From Neodiprion pinetum (lineage: Eukaryota; Arthropoda; Insecta; Hymenoptera; Diprionidae), in NCBI RefSeq assembly GCF_021155775.2, contig NC_060234.1, forward strand, positions 40,607,026 to 40,671,025: a stretch of 64,000 nucleotides of DNA. The letters run 5' to 3'. The notes under the pieces were generated by a model, which did not search any database, was not told the DNA's origin, and saw only the letters and a list, made by a program, of their open reading frames with translations. Made by a program: the position numbers and the translations under genes. Below are positions 36,492 to 49,664 of the stretch, piece by piece. Within the stretch, counting starts at the first letter, position 1. Every line of letters begins with the position of its first letter.

Positions 36492-37031
36492 TTAATTGAG
36501 GTTCTCTGTACTTTTGCCAATCCTGTTTCGAGATCTGGGAAAATGTACGGTAATGATTTTATCGGTATCTAACATCGCATGTACCGCTGAAATTGGGATC
36601 TGGTCCATTATTGCAGTAGCTTGAGAAGTGAAAAATGTCGGTGAGAAGATATTTGAAAAATACATGGTTAACTGGGATTCCTCAGTAGCTGAAGAATGTT
36701 TTTTTCTGGATTGTGATTGCAATTGATTTTGAAGCCGAACCTCGACTGGCCTTGGAATAAATTTTTCGATTTCCTCCATCCCACCAAATAATTCTTTTCG
36801 TGAAGCTTTCTTTTTCATCTGTAGCGTCAGATAAAACTTCAGGCAAAGTGATCGCGTCATTGATTGATAGAAATCGTGCCCCGGAATTAATTTACGAAAA
36901 ATATTCCCTGTGCCTGCATGGGTTACACGGAGCTTTTTATGGGTTAGCTCGTAAACAATCGATGAATATGGATGTGGTTCGTCCCGAGCTTCGAGCCTCG
37001 AACCTGCTGGATGTGATCTCCGCAGATACAT
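36492..37031 (-). CDS. Longest ATG-initiated ORF, 179 aa, unassigned
   Basis: Minus-strand ORF beginning with a true ATG at 37031 and ending at 36492. It is mixed in composition, with a basic patch (QMKKKASRKELFGGMEEIEK) and a Gln/Ser-rich patch (LQNQLQSQSRKKHSSATEES). I do not recognise a domain. It shares the strand of the A/C gene but lies inside its inferred intron, and there is no clear promoter or polyadenylation signal. It could be a degenerate transposon ORF or chance. Confidence 0.15.
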   Translation of the reverse strand: MYLRRSHPAGSRLEARDEPHPYSSIVYELTHKKLRVTHAGTGNIFRKLIPGHDFYQSMTRSLCLKFYLTLQMKKKASRKELFGGMEEIEKFIPRPVEVRLQNQLQSQSRKKHSSATEESQLTMYFSNIFSPTFFTSQATAIMDQIPISAVHAMLDTDKIITVHFPRSRNRIGKSTENLN

Positions 37032-38693
37032 GCTGCTAGAATACTCTGCTGCAGACTAGGCAGCAGCTGAAACGTGCCCCACTTATACTACACTTCGAGA
37101 ATATCGCTGCTGGAATCTATAAGAAACCTCCTGGGAGTTAAGCTCCCCCTCGTTTTCCATTCTTTCTAAAATATGATATCGCAGTAGCGAAGAATCCTCG
37201 CTCCGATCACTGTCTTGAATTCGTCATTCTTCGTTGTTTCAAGCTTATTTTTTTGATGTATTGGAATCTTTTTACAGCAAAAGCTGCATTAATGATAGAA
37301 AAAATTGACAATCCTTTACTGCAAACATCGTCCTATCTTACACATCTGACCCGATTACACCTGACATTACAGACGCGGTATCGTCCATTAGGGTTTCATC
37401 AATTTTGAGTACTACGTTCGAAGCACGCTCTTCTCCCCCATCTTGCAACACCTCTCAACAGCCTGACCGACTCGAATCTACGCACCATGAAAATTTAAGT
37501 GCCTTTTAATCGACATGAATAAAGATCGACGATCAGGTGTGCAGGTCAGGCGCGTCGCTTAAGACACACACGTGGACGCGGAAGCTATAATAACGGTATA
37601 ACGGCGTACGACGAATACACAATCGACGACGAAGCTCATAAACGGGGTTTCGGAAAAATCGTCGACACCTACAACGAAGGTGCCCGTGCAGGGGTCCTGA
37701 AACACATTACGTATAATATATAAATTTATTCCGTAATATCGCTAGGACTTCCTCCATTGTCCCGCAACTCATGATCCTTTATCCCTCGGCTCCTCAGAAC
37801 CTGCGCACTGTCACTGTTGCTCAAGAGAAGGTATCACCTTCCGCACCTACGTATTACGGGCCCGTTTTCCCGGACCGCATCCCAGCCACCCAGGAATCCT
37901 AGCGCCTTACCGCCCGCCGCGAACATTTTCATAAAGTCCCTCATAAAACACTCGTGCGTAGATAAAGCGTCGGGTAACCTGGCGCAGGATCGACTCTCCG
38001 TCTCCTTTCCTCCTCTCGTAGGATCGGTAGGAATTTCTTCGACTTAATCCCCCACCCGGGGCCTTTATTGCCCATTCATAAAGGTGTGAATCCATGCACG
38101 GTACAGGGGCGTTAATTATGTTTTATGATAGCTTCAGCCTCGGGAACTCGGCGGAAATGGATACCGCGTTTGAACCAAGCGCGGGCGTTTTATCTCTGAT
38201 CAGGAACCCTCGACTCGACTTTTTTGATGAGTCGAGCTTCGCCCATCCTGTTTCCTGCTTCCACCTTTCGCAAGAACTATTAAACGGACAGTCCGTTCTT
38301 TGTTTACCACGCGACCACTTCGGGAAGTCGAAGCTGCTCCCATACTCGTAGGTCAAAGTTTACGGAACGCGTTATTACAGTATCTCCGTCGTTATGATCA
38401 GGTGCGATTGCGTTTCTATATTCTGTTGAATTTTTGCCACTTCCAACCATTCTTACATTCCAAATCCACCGGGTATCGAATGTCGGACTCGACCTCCCTA
38501 CACACTGATGCAACTCTTGAGCTTCGATAAAATATTGAGTATTTTATTTCACACTGTAGCCACCGATTATCCGAAGTATTAATAAGCCGTGTGATATACG
38601 ATCCTCTAGCTCGGCTGCAGCTGGGATTGGAAATTAATCGGACTTCCGGTTTCTCATGGCCAGTCAATACTTACAGTGATATTTCATTTCCAG

Positions 38694-38920
38694 CTGGTTT
38701 TCCGAATTCAAATTCAAGGTGTCATAGGCAATCGATGAATTCAAGTACGATCACTGAGTCTGGTCAGGTTCCGACTTCGACTGAACCCGTCAAACGAATA
38801 AAAAAGAAATATTCAAAGATGGCGATGGTCAAAATCTGCAACATATTGGATCTTGACGACCTAATGTCAAGAAAAAATATGCATACAATCGTCAAGAAGA
38901 ACGGGATATGTTTTACATAG
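38694..38920 (+). CDS. Weak candidate terminal exon, unassigned
   Basis: A pyrimidine-rich acceptor (ATTTCATTTCCAG ending at 38693) leads into 75 codons in phase 1 that stop at 38920. The segment has coding-like charged stretches such as EPVKRIKKKYSKMAMVKICN. No AATAAA was seen soon after and no upstream partner was found. Confidence 0.12.
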
Positions 38921-41352
38921 AAGATCGTTTTCAGATACGCGAGCGTCTTAAGGATCATCAGAGAAAGTGACGGAGAGTTCGAGAGGAAGCGCAGGTGTGT
39001 CGTGTCAGCGCAGCAGGGATTCGTGTAGACGAGTTGAAGCGACTATTCAAAGCCTAAGTAAAAGCAAGGATGCAGAGAGCAACGCTAATTGCAGATGCTC
39101 CTTCGCTCGAAGATTCACCCAAGCTTCAAAGATTGACTTTGTAGCTATTGACTTTGTTTGAGTTCCCGCGGAAAGTGTTGCGCAAATTTTGTGTGGAACA
39201 TTCGTTTCGAATCCAACTGGCAACCTGCTTCGTAAGCGTGGTCGGTCAAGGATCAGCTCGTCTATCCGTCTCTCTATCATCGTTGGATAAAATCGATGCC
39301 CAGAGGCCGCGAGAGGAGCGCGTATGACCGTTCGGTCCTCGGTGATGTTGATGGATAAGGAGCCGGGGGCGTGCTGAAGCGTGATTTGTCATCGTGGGTA
39401 CAATACATTCCGCTAGATGCTTGGCATCATCCGAACAAAGATACGCCCCACCGTTACGGTTATGGGAACCGATATCTGCCGGACACTGCTCGCCGCGCCG
39501 AGCCGCGGGACGAGAGTGGATTCTCGCCTTTCCTCCTCTCACGCGCCTCTCTCGCTTTCCTCCGCAGTGGCGACACACGGCAGTCCGGGTCGTTGGTTCT
39601 ATTGTGAACGATACCGAAACCGCGAATTTTTTGCTCGTTGATAAAATATATTAGATATATGCGAATATATAGCCCCCGAGGTTCTGGTAAATGCGCGTGG
39701 AAACGATTTGCGGGTTTTGTCGCCTGAGAATCGTACCCATCGACGCGGTGTATGTGTGCACGAGGATTTACCGAAACTAGGTCGAGATATAAAAATGATA
39801 AAAACTTGAGCTGGGCTGAAAGCTATGCTCATGCAGATTTGATGGTATTCCAATGTCGTCTCTTTTATTCGAAACGATACCGCAGGAGTTATGGATACTT
39901 CTTCGGTAACCTGTAGTTTTTTTTTTTTCACCTTTACTCAGAAGATAATTATCGGAACTAAAAAAATTCTCAAATCTAATGGGCAGCTCTCCACCTTCGA
40001 CCAACTTATGAATTCTCCTTCTTATTGTTAGACAAGCATCAGCGACACTGAAAATCGGCTATCATACATTTAGCTTTCCCCCCTTAAAATATTCTGCTTA
40101 TTTGCTCGGTAAATTTGAAGTCCTGTGTTACTTGATTCACGTGCTGAGATGGAGAAGGAGTAGTCAAACGATTTCAAGTACTTATGATCAGGTAGTAGAT
40201 AACTTGCACAATATAGAAGGTATACGATACCGAGGCCGTATATCGATATATGTTACTGATTTCGAAAGCAACGAGGCTTGATAGATCCACTTTAATAACT
40301 CCGGTGTCTTGTCGGTGCTAGAAGCGACGACCTGCTCGTGATCCGTTTTCGATATTAATGATCTCAGTAGTAACGCCTTAGGTGGCGTTCCAATTAGATG
40401 TACCCGTTTACTTTTACTGCAGTTATCCACACCTTTGAACCCCACGCTCGTAATTTACCCCTTTCTGTTACTTTGTCGTCATTTTGAACGCAAGCCACGA
40501 TAAGAACCGGACATTAGATGATCAAATAAGAAGCTTGGGAAATATTTGAAGCACACTGTGATTCACTGTGAAAAGGATGCACGTTTCGAAAGCTCTACTC
40601 GGGTTGGATGTCTTCTTTTGACGCAAGGACGCTGATTCTGTCTGAAAGAACAAATCCACTTCTGAAATCTGAAGTATCTCCATCAACGATTTTCCGTCGA
40701 ACAGTCTTGTGAGTATACATTGAATGAGATATTTTTCTCTGATCCCATTGACCAAACGTGCGCGTGTCTTTCTGACCTCGACAGAGTTTTATTTTTTTTC
40801 ATCCCAAAACGCTTTCAAGGTTCGGTGAGGCAGCTGTGAGCTGCGATTAACGAAAAGCTTGCTTTTCCGAGCGTGAACTTTCCGGTGAGCCCGAAGAGTG
40901 GCTGGGAGGAAAAATAAGAGGACACAAGAGGACAGAGGATCCAAGATGAAGGCGAAGGCGTAGGCGGTTGGAAGAAACGCCTTTCTGACCCACTGACCGA
41001 ATGTAGCCGCGCAGCCTCCCCAAGGATCTTTTAGGAGGCGATCTTCCGTGATTAAACACGACCTCAGATCCTCCGAGCGTAAATTCTACGACGAACCAGA
41101 TCCAAACGGCAGTCCCTCCGAAGATTAACCCTCGTAAATAACGGAGCGCCGAAATGACGAGGACTTCGATCCGCGACATCCGACCTAAGGCTCGTTCCAG
41201 GTTATCGAATCAAGTCGGCTCCCTTGTCGAGGAAAGGTCACCGTTCCACGGTGTCTTGGGACGTATATCGAGTATGTCGTGAGTATATCGAGTGTGTGAC
41301 ATTTCGGGTCATAACTTTGCTTGATCTTTTTTCTGACTATGAACTGTTTCAG

Positions 41353-41496
41353 CCGTGGTACGTGTCGAAAAAGTTCAGGGACGAGGTTCGAAAATACGTG
41401 CAGAAACAAGGACGAAGGAGTGGAGAAAATCTTCAGAGAAACTATCAAAATATTACGAATGAGTTGCTGGGCGAGATCGAAGCTGAGCTAAGCTAA
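41353..41496 (+). CDS. Candidate 3'-terminal exon, plus strand
   Basis: The acceptor is ATGAACTGTTTCAG ending at 41352, with a T-rich tract before it. After it, 47 codons are open from phase 0 and end at a TAA at 41494-41496. The peptide is charged and helix-prone (FRDEVRKYVQKQG, then YQNITNELLGEIEAELS). An AATAAA sits at 41642-41647, about 145 bp past the stop, as expected for a last exon. A phase-0 donor-like site, CCG|GTGAGC at 40884/40885, follows about 15 open codons upstream and might be the partner, but its own acceptor is weak. No family is recognised. Confidence 0.27.
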   Translation, partial: PWYVSKKFRDEVRKYVQKQGRRSGENLQRNYQNITNELLGEIEAELS

Positions 41497-41641
41497 GCGT
41501 CTGGCAAAGCGAAGTCACGTTTCTGATTGACAATGAAAAATGATGGCCCTGCCGATAACTCGGGCGAGTCTTTCGTCTCCGCGAGCTTGTTCTCATCCCC
41601 CGTCATCGAAGGTTGTGAAACCTCGAACCTCTGTCATCCGG

Positions 41642-41647
41642 AATAAA
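41642..41647 (+). terminator. AATAAA polyadenylation-signal-like hexamer
   Basis: Canonical hexamer placed suitably for the candidate terminal exon at 41353-41496. A single hexamer is common by chance in AT-rich DNA. Confidence 0.25.
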
Positions 41648-44600
41648 GGGTACAGAGTGCACGTTGAAGGAACATGAGAACCGAGGAGGTTGTGGCTGAC
41701 TCTATGGGCACATTGTGGATCACACCCATCTTATCTGATGCATTTCAAATGTCAAATTGTTGGCTAATAGATCTTTGCATTACTTTCGATCCGGAACGTG
41801 ACGTCGAGGTTATCGCTGTGTGTACATTCTTGTCCATAACGTGCGCCACACCGCGATAAGCGCGACTTTCACTCCATTTCAGATTTTTTCGTATCAAGAG
41901 CAGCCTTTTGCTTCCGTTCATTTCTCAACGACAAGTCAACAGACGATATTACCGGACAATAGGGTATCGCTTAAAGAAAATTGTCTGTCAGCTAGAGTCA
42001 TAAATTTCACGTAATTGATGATTATGTATCCACCATGCGGTGATTATACATGAGCAGGGGCTTAATAGCCTTCAGTAGATATTTTACGATACGATATTTA
42101 GTTAATTGCTTGTCAAGCCACTACACCAAGAGCTATCAGGCCGAAGGTACAGCCGCTTGTTTGAATCTCATCTTGCCACTCGATCAATTAAAAGTAATTA
42201 AGATTTCCTAGCACCTACGGGCAGCTCAACTAGAACCGTAATCACTGGATGTACTTGATTTTTGCGAAGTAAAAGATGACTGCGATTGCTTCATACCAAT
42301 TGTACTGCCAAAATCAAACAACGGTACTAAAATAATCGCAAAAATTGTCAGGTACTGCCCTACGAGGTCAATAAGTATCGGTGATGGTTGCACACATGCT
42401 GCTGCTTAAGGAAGTCAAACTTATGGTACTGAGATAGTTTTCATTACCTTATCGTCGCGGAGTGAATGCACTGCGTAGCCTGCAGAGAGCAATTTGTGCG
42501 TCAGTTTACTCTGGAGTCTAGAACCCAGCAGGATCATACCGCTAACATGACAGGTACGGTCGTGTTGTTACATAGAGTCATTAGATGGCCGGTAGAGCCC
42601 GAAGTAACTGTATCGATTAAAAGGCACCGGGTAACACGGAGGTACATTTACTACGCGTACAGAACCTGGTCACCGCCAAGTGCAGGCATAAGCAATTGTT
42701 GTACAGACGTTCGTAGATTTTCCCAGGTTCCAACAATCTGTTATAATTTAAAAAAGGTATAGATTCAATGTACGGACTTGGAATGGTACCTAATCATCTT
42801 CGTATCTGGAGAAAAATGAAAGCATGCAAGGTATGGACTCTGATAATTACTCATAACGACCTGATTAGATGGAAGCATTTTAGAGTAGCTAATTGGTTGG
42901 TAACTGCGCTCGACCACCGGCCATAATCATCACTCCAACTTCAAGGAGCTCGACCCTCTTTCGATCCACGTTTGGTACCAACCCTATGCACACGCCGCCG
43001 GCCGGATATCCTGATTGCCTGCTGGTTGGTCGAGATAACTGGATAATCACGTAGCGATCGCAACCTTCGTGCTTCTGTAAAAAATGGAGTGATTTTGTCT
43101 CGAGCTTGCCCCGTGCATACATTTTCCTGGATGAAAAAAAGAAATCAGGAAACCCCTTTTAATTCGACTGACAAACAGAGCCAAAGCACGCAGTCCCATC
43201 TGAACTCACGAATTTTGGGCTTGACGGACACGGTGCCAATTTGGAAGAGCTTACACTTTCAATTGGAAATCAATCACGTTCAATACTGGTCATACACGAA
43301 ATGACAGTCCTATAGTATCTGTGCGTTGGAAGTGCGGGTGTAAAATGACGGCCGGATTAGTGTTGATGGTTTCGAAAAATGGAATCGAACCGGCTTCTGC
43401 CATGGGGAATAATTCTCTGTTTGATCAGTGACAGCCAATTACGACGGTGCACATTCCGGCGATGATCCCTAATTAAAGAAAGGCTCTATAGCTGTCACGT
43501 CCATAGTTGACACCAGCGAATTTCTAATGAATTTCGGTTATTTCACATCGCGTGCCCTCTCGTGACCGATGACAAAGAGTGATTATCCGGAGGAAAAGAG
43601 AGAAGGGGGCAAAGGGCCATTAATTTCGTCCATATTTAATTTGATGCGTTTCGTTTTGGCCTTTCCCTTCCATTTCTCCGACAGCCATCGCGCGCACTTC
43701 CATCTCCTTTCCACATCGCATTCTGGTTGTTTCACACAACAGGTACGCATTCGTAAAACAACAACGTTTCGCATAAACGTCAAGCACACGGCACATTGTT
43801 GCACACAGCCCCATTGCAATCGTTTCTGTGTCATTGATCATATCCCTTGACCTCGTGCTCAACTCATAAAAATACAATGGCACTAAACTTTACTCGACTA
43901 CCGCGAGTTCTCTCAAATGTATCGTATTATTTTATTTTAATGAGGATCGCCATGTTCAAGGCTAAGATAGTCGATGAAGGGTAACAATTGATTTCTGTAG
44001 CTGTTGTACATTTCTTTAATTTCGATAGTGATCACATTGTTCAAAGCCATCCGTCAAGAATAATCTCAAGTGACACGAAAGAGGTTGAGAGAGAAGAGAG
44101 GTGGTTGGAATGTGAGGTGTCCTCGTTAATATGATTACTTCAGTGGCACCTATAATATCAGCCCCAGAGCTCGAGATTCCAGTATTTCAGTATTTCGTGG
44201 GTACATTTCCCCATACCTGGTCACCAGCTGACATGTGACGGTCGCATCAGTCAATGTCACCCCCGTTGTAATTAATGGAACGGACACGGTGCACGCCACT
44301 GGGCACTGATACGCTGCGCAGTAACAAGCCTTGCTTATAGGTACGTTGCGATACGTTATGCGTTACAAGTCGTACATGTTCACAAGCTGCGGTCCATCTT
44401 CTCCAGCATTTCGGTCAACACGAGTATCGCAATGTCACTGCACTTACCACCTGTCGTAACAAGGTAGCTACAATCCAGCGTCGTTAACCTGCTCATGGTA
44501 GTTTGACGATTTCGAAAAGCCTCTCTAACTAAATATTTCTGCCGATTTACTGAGCTGCATGTGTTCGGATACGGATTATGAGACATCTTTTCTCTGGTGC

Positions 44601-47600
44601 AATACCGCATGATCGGTCGATTATTGGGATAGAGACGTCTCGGAGCGCCGAAGTCCTTGGACGGATTATTACGCTGCAACGACGAAAGGAAGACGAGTAA
44701 TATTCGGATGCACGTAGTTGGAAGAGTGTATCAGAAAATAATACTTGGTAGAAGAGGATGAGATATTGAAGTGTAGGTGGGAGGAGCTGGTGTAAAAATA
44801 ATTGGTATACAATAAAAAGTTTCGAGTTTGAAATCACGTGTCTTGAAAGTTGTTTGTTGGAAACTTTTCAAGAATCTCACGGAAACTTGAACCGCTGCTG
44901 CTTCCAACAACAATAATCCACTCTTCCGGAATTTAGATACATAATCTCAATTATTAATCAGGAGAACGTTTCACTCTGCTACGGCGAGTGCTTTGAAAAC
45001 TATAGTGAAGTATTAATTTATGCAAGGATAGTAATATTATCGTAGAATTATGGAGAGGAACCACAACTGCATCGAAAGTTTTCGAAAAAAATGTAGAATT
45101 TATGTAGAATGTGGATTCGAGCTGTACTTAATAATCAATGAGTTCCTTGGCACACATCGATTATTCGGCTACCCACTATCGAATTTCATCAAGAATACTC
45201 CGTTGGCAACGGACAAGTTGAGAGACCGAACCAATTTAGACCTCAAGTTGGGCGGATATCTAAGTAAGTACGTAGGCCGGTAGTAAGGGAATCAGCCCGC
45301 GTGGGCAACCATGGCAGAAGGAGGGAGGAGAAGCCAATGGGTCGTGAACGCTCTTAATAGCTCAATTTCAATTATAATGGCCAATTGAAATGTCGATTGC
45401 CGGCGCCAGGCGATCGAACGCAGCTTCATTTTCTCTAAGTGTACGGAATCCCGGGTCCTCATTCTACGCGACCTTACCTCGAACCCTCCAAATTTCCACG
45501 ACGCTCCTGCATTTCGGAGCGGCTCCCACTTTAGCAGACAAAGGGACGATCCAGCTCCGCGTGGATTGACCACTGGTTCTAAATATAGTCCGGTATAGAA
45601 GGAGCTGTATGGTAGCTGGACAGAATCAATGTCATGACTGGTTGGGTTGATTAAATCTTGAGAATTGGAGAGGGTGGGATGTAAGTGTGGCTACCAAAGT
45701 GAAACACATCTTGCCAACTGTATCATGCCAAGCATTGTCCGACATTTGGTGCCAGTGCGCTATAGTTCGCCACTATTGAGGATAACTAAGGATGGTGGAG
45801 AACAAGTTTCTGCCAGTCAAACCATTGAGTGAAATGATAGAACGAACCTAAAGTTCTACCTTAGGATTTGGATGTGATTGACTCTTCGGTGTGATGTAAA
45901 TTAACGCGAACTGCTTGCGAGCGGAAAGATTGAATACAACGAATCAAATTAAAATCCCATTGAAATAACAACCGTAGATTAGTTGTCATGAATCGAGTGA
46001 ACGAGCAATATGTATCCATTTGTTCGTTCGTCAGTTTTCATGCACGATTGTCTATTCCCGAGGGCTTAACAAGCGAATGAGACAATAAGCGAGAGACAGA
46101 CGGCTCTATTCATTTAACTCTGGACGAACCGCGGCAAATTTATGCGCTAGCTTTACGGTTAAACTAATTTATTGGATAGTAAAGTTGTTCCGCCGTCGTG
46201 TAATAAACGGGAGGTGATCAACCAACTTCGGAAAGGGCCGCTCGTACTTGAGTTGAATTTAAATTAAGGATACACAGTTTTGTGCAGGCGGTACATCGGT
46301 GCGGTTTTTTTATCGTGGAAAAGTCACCCATGTCGACAGGAAACACGCATCGAACTAACGGTTGCTCATCATATTGGGACGTAAATTACCGTCTTCCGTA
46401 GACCTTGATATCAACGTAAATGCGCATGGATACTGATGCCCGCAAAGGATGACTCGACATATAATAGCATGCGAACTGGAAATGTCGGAAGAAAAGCCGG
46501 GAAACAGTAAATGAATGTCAAATCAGTTGCTGAACTAGGTTTCAATGATTTCTACATGTGTTTGCAAGACAGTCTGCCAATTTTAAGTACCTGTAACCAG
46601 ACTTGAACATTTTGAGAATTAAATAGAATTAATTGATGGCCATAAAATCATCGAATAACTGATTTGAGTAACCTGAGATTTGTATTAATGCTCGGAAAAA
46701 CATTTTAAAAGAAAACTGTGTACGGCGAAATACAAAAACCAGTATCCTAGTTGGAAAAGACAATCCGAGGGTTGGTAACATTTTTCCCGGCTTGTTAGGT
46801 GGTTAAGGGAGGAAATGAGCCCTGCATCAGGGTGGCGCCAGCCCTCGAAATATCCTCGAACTAGTTAGAAAGCCTCGACGGCTCGGTTCGCGTTTCCACC
46901 ACCAGGTCGAAACCCCCGTCGGTCGAGTAAGGGATGAAAACTGAGGTCGATAAGACAGATTCCTACGGATTTGCCGCCTGCGCAAGCTGTGGCAGAGTGA
47001 CGAACCGCATAATTTCAGTTCTTTCAGAAAGACGGAGCTTCGACCGAGCTTTTCTTCGTTACGAAATTACAATCCGTCAATTCAATACTGTATTTATGAA
47101 TGCTGGTTCGCTACTTTCGTGAAAAGAAATGTTGTTCTGTATTAAAAAATGTATGTACTTTTGAAAAAAGAGACATTCCTCCCATACATTAATTGCTATT
47201 GAATTCAAATTCGAAAAGGTCTAAGGGTGATAATTTTCCACCATAATTTGTAAACTACTAGTCACACAGTTTGTGTAAAAAATTAACAATCCTAACCAGT
47301 GATACGAAGATAAATTTCAGCAAGTTTCAGAGTAATGTCAAATTTTTCGGTATTCTGTCGTCGATTGCGTACCTTACAAAAAAATTTTGTAGTCACCGAT
47401 ACCGCGTCGAGGTTTGGCTCGTTAAATTTCCCCCGTCTCTTATGGCACTCGTGCCTGAAACCGAGGAATTATTCGCGAATAATACCGAGGACGAAAAAAA
47501 TGATTCACTGCACCTTTTCTTTCTCCCACGTTGTACAAGCGAGCCAAATCATTTCACACCATGGTTAAATTTTCCGTTTCGATAAGCAGACGCGTGCGAC

Positions 47601-47650
47601 AGGTAGACTTTGAGGAACTCTTGATATTGTACGCCAGGGAAAAACTCGGC

Positions 47651-47669
47651 TTTTTTTTTGGGGGGGGGG
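47651..47669. repeat. T9-G10 homopolymer pair
   Basis: Nine T followed directly by ten G. Length is uncertain in such runs. Confidence 0.9.
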
Positions 47670-48796
47670 AGAGTTTCTTTTCTTTCCTTTTTTTATTCCA
47701 TCGCAGTTTTGACGAAGGTGTGAATTGATGTTCCCCTATCCTGTTTCAATGTCGATTGAGGCACAGCCCCTTCCCCGAAACAAGCTTTTGACAATGAAAC
47801 AATGAGACCAATTGTGAGAACAATCGGATACGAATGCACGTAAATTTCGTCGTGCAGTTATAATTACTCGGGACCCGTTGTCCTGTGGCTCGTATTTTGA
47901 CGAGTAATATGTACAATGTACATTTCTTAGTCGTTTTTCGTGATTTTGTACCGGGACGAATGGAAAATTTTAAGCATACTACGGCTTACACTGAGTTCTC
48001 TTTTTTTCAATTGTTACGTTGAGAAATATTCTACGCAGTTGCTTCGAACAAATTGAAACTGGATAAATTGACACGAGTTTTATTGAAAACAATTCTGCTG
48101 GATAATCGTTTCGAAATTTTTCGCTCTACCAGAAAATCAGCGACAGCTTTCGTAAACAAGAATCATTGCGCACAGATCGATAATGCCGATTACGTATTCT
48201 TGTAAAAAGATGTCTGGCCTACGGTTGGAAAAACAGAACAACAGCCGTTACAAAAAACGAAAGGAATAAAAAATGCATAAATCCAGTAAATCCGTGAATA
48301 ACATTTCACTAACGTGCTATTGATGACTCTGAGTACCTACGAATTCGATGACCATTTTACTCGCTGGTAGACAAACGACAAAAACGTGCCGTCCACCCTG
48401 CGCATTCCCAAACCCAACACGAGATGGAGATGTACGGAATGATAAATCTTGAAGATATACTATTTTTCCATGAATCCAGTGAACCGTGAGTCTTGCCAGT
48501 GACAGCAGCACGAGTAAACTGCTGGCGAGGTATGAGGTATGTAGGTGGGTACGAGTATGTTCGAATTTAGAATTTATTTACCTTAGGCAAAGCGCGTGGC
48601 TTCGGGCAAAGGGTCAGGTTTGTGGTTTTCCCCTGGGCGAAAGACGCGGGTCTGTTTCCGTGCCTCTGATATTCCGAGAAAGCTCGTATAATACCTCGCG
48701 TTAAATCTGTTACAACAATTTTCCAAAACCCCTGACGCAGGGCCGAATTAATGTGTGAAACTGTGGTTTTCTCTCCTTTGCCTTACTGCAAGACAG

Positions 48797-48820
48797 AAAA
48801 AGAAAAAGAAGAAGAAGAAG
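48797..48820. repeat. (GAA)n-rich tract
   Basis: AGAAAAAGAAGAAGAAG-type purine repeat. Confidence 0.8.
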
Positions 48821-48874
48821 TAAAGTGAAAAAAACCTAGTCGCAGCATTCTTCACAATCTTCTTTATTAAGAAG

Positions 48875-48950
48875 GAACTACCTCAACAGCCAACCTCGTA
48901 TTCATCTATGACATAGTTAGTTCCATAGAATACAGCTAAGGAGGTAGTTC
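48875..48950. other. Imperfect hairpin of about 76 nt
   Basis: GAACTACCTC at 48875-48884 pairs with GAGGTAGTTC at 48941-48950. Inner blocks GTATT (48898-48902) with AATAC (48929-48933) and CTATG (48906-48910) with CATAG (48924-48928) extend the stem around a 13-nt loop. The size suits a pre-miRNA, but the internal loop between the outer and inner stems is large. I do not recognise a known miRNA. Confidence 0.25.
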
Positions 48951-49136
48951 AAGGAGCAGGGAAGAAATAAACGAAGCGCAGGGTCTAAGCTGCGTGTCAA
49001 AGGGATTCATTAAATTCTTGTGCTTCAAGTAACTCAATGAGCTTTCTCGTAAACAAATGCCCACCGAATAATACTCTAGACTCCTCATTCGCTCTTACAA
49101 CATCGGATTACCGGGCATGGGATAATTATTTGTGAC

Positions 49137-49664
49137 ATGTTCCGAACCAGTTTAAAAGTATTTAAAAAAATTCCAAAATCCATTGATGCTGATCGACGAA
49201 GTAGCACTGAGATTTCTTCTAAAAGTGATCGATTCAGAACAATCATTGAATCATCGCCTTTCCGGTTTCTACTGTTCCAGCCTCGCCCGACGTCCGGTAT
49301 ATCAAACATGATGCGAGTGGAGAAAATATGCTTTTGTAAGCTCGCGCGTAGCAAGTTCAAAGAGATGCCTGAGATTCTGCACGGCGGTCGAAGCTGCATG
49401 GCCCGGCCTCGGCATCATACAAATAAATTTAGTCCCCGTAGTCGGAGCCGAGACATTGCACGCACGCCGATTAACTTTTATTTCAAAGAGAGAATAAGAA
49501 GAAGAAGGAGGAGGAGGAGGAGGCACTTGATCATGCTCGCATGCACCTCCCGAGGCTCGATTCGAATGCACAGGAACAAGAGGGGGCGACGGACGGGGGA
49601 AAGGAAAGGTAAAACGAGCGAAAAAGGCGCGACCGTTTTTGGTCGTAAACCGCCTGACCTATAA
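49137..49664 (+). CDS. Unassigned 175-aa ORF crossing a GAA/GGA repeat
   Basis: ATG-initiated plus-strand ORF. Its centre is a run of arginines produced by the microsatellite at 49496-49523, and the rest is basic with no recognised domain. Repeat-driven openness makes a real protein unlikely. Confidence 0.1.
   Translation: MFRTSLKVFKKIPKSIDADRRSSTEISSKSDRFRTIIESSPFRFLLFQPRPTSGISNMMRVEKICFCKLARSKFKEMPEILHGGRSCMARPRHHTNKFSPRSRSRDIARTPINFYFKERIRRRRRRRRRHLIMLACTSRGSIRMHRNKRGRRTGERKGKTSEKGATVFGRKPPDL
49496..49523. repeat. (GAA)n/(GGA)n repeat
   Basis: GAA units passing into GGA units. It encodes poly-Arg in one frame. Confidence 0.85.
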
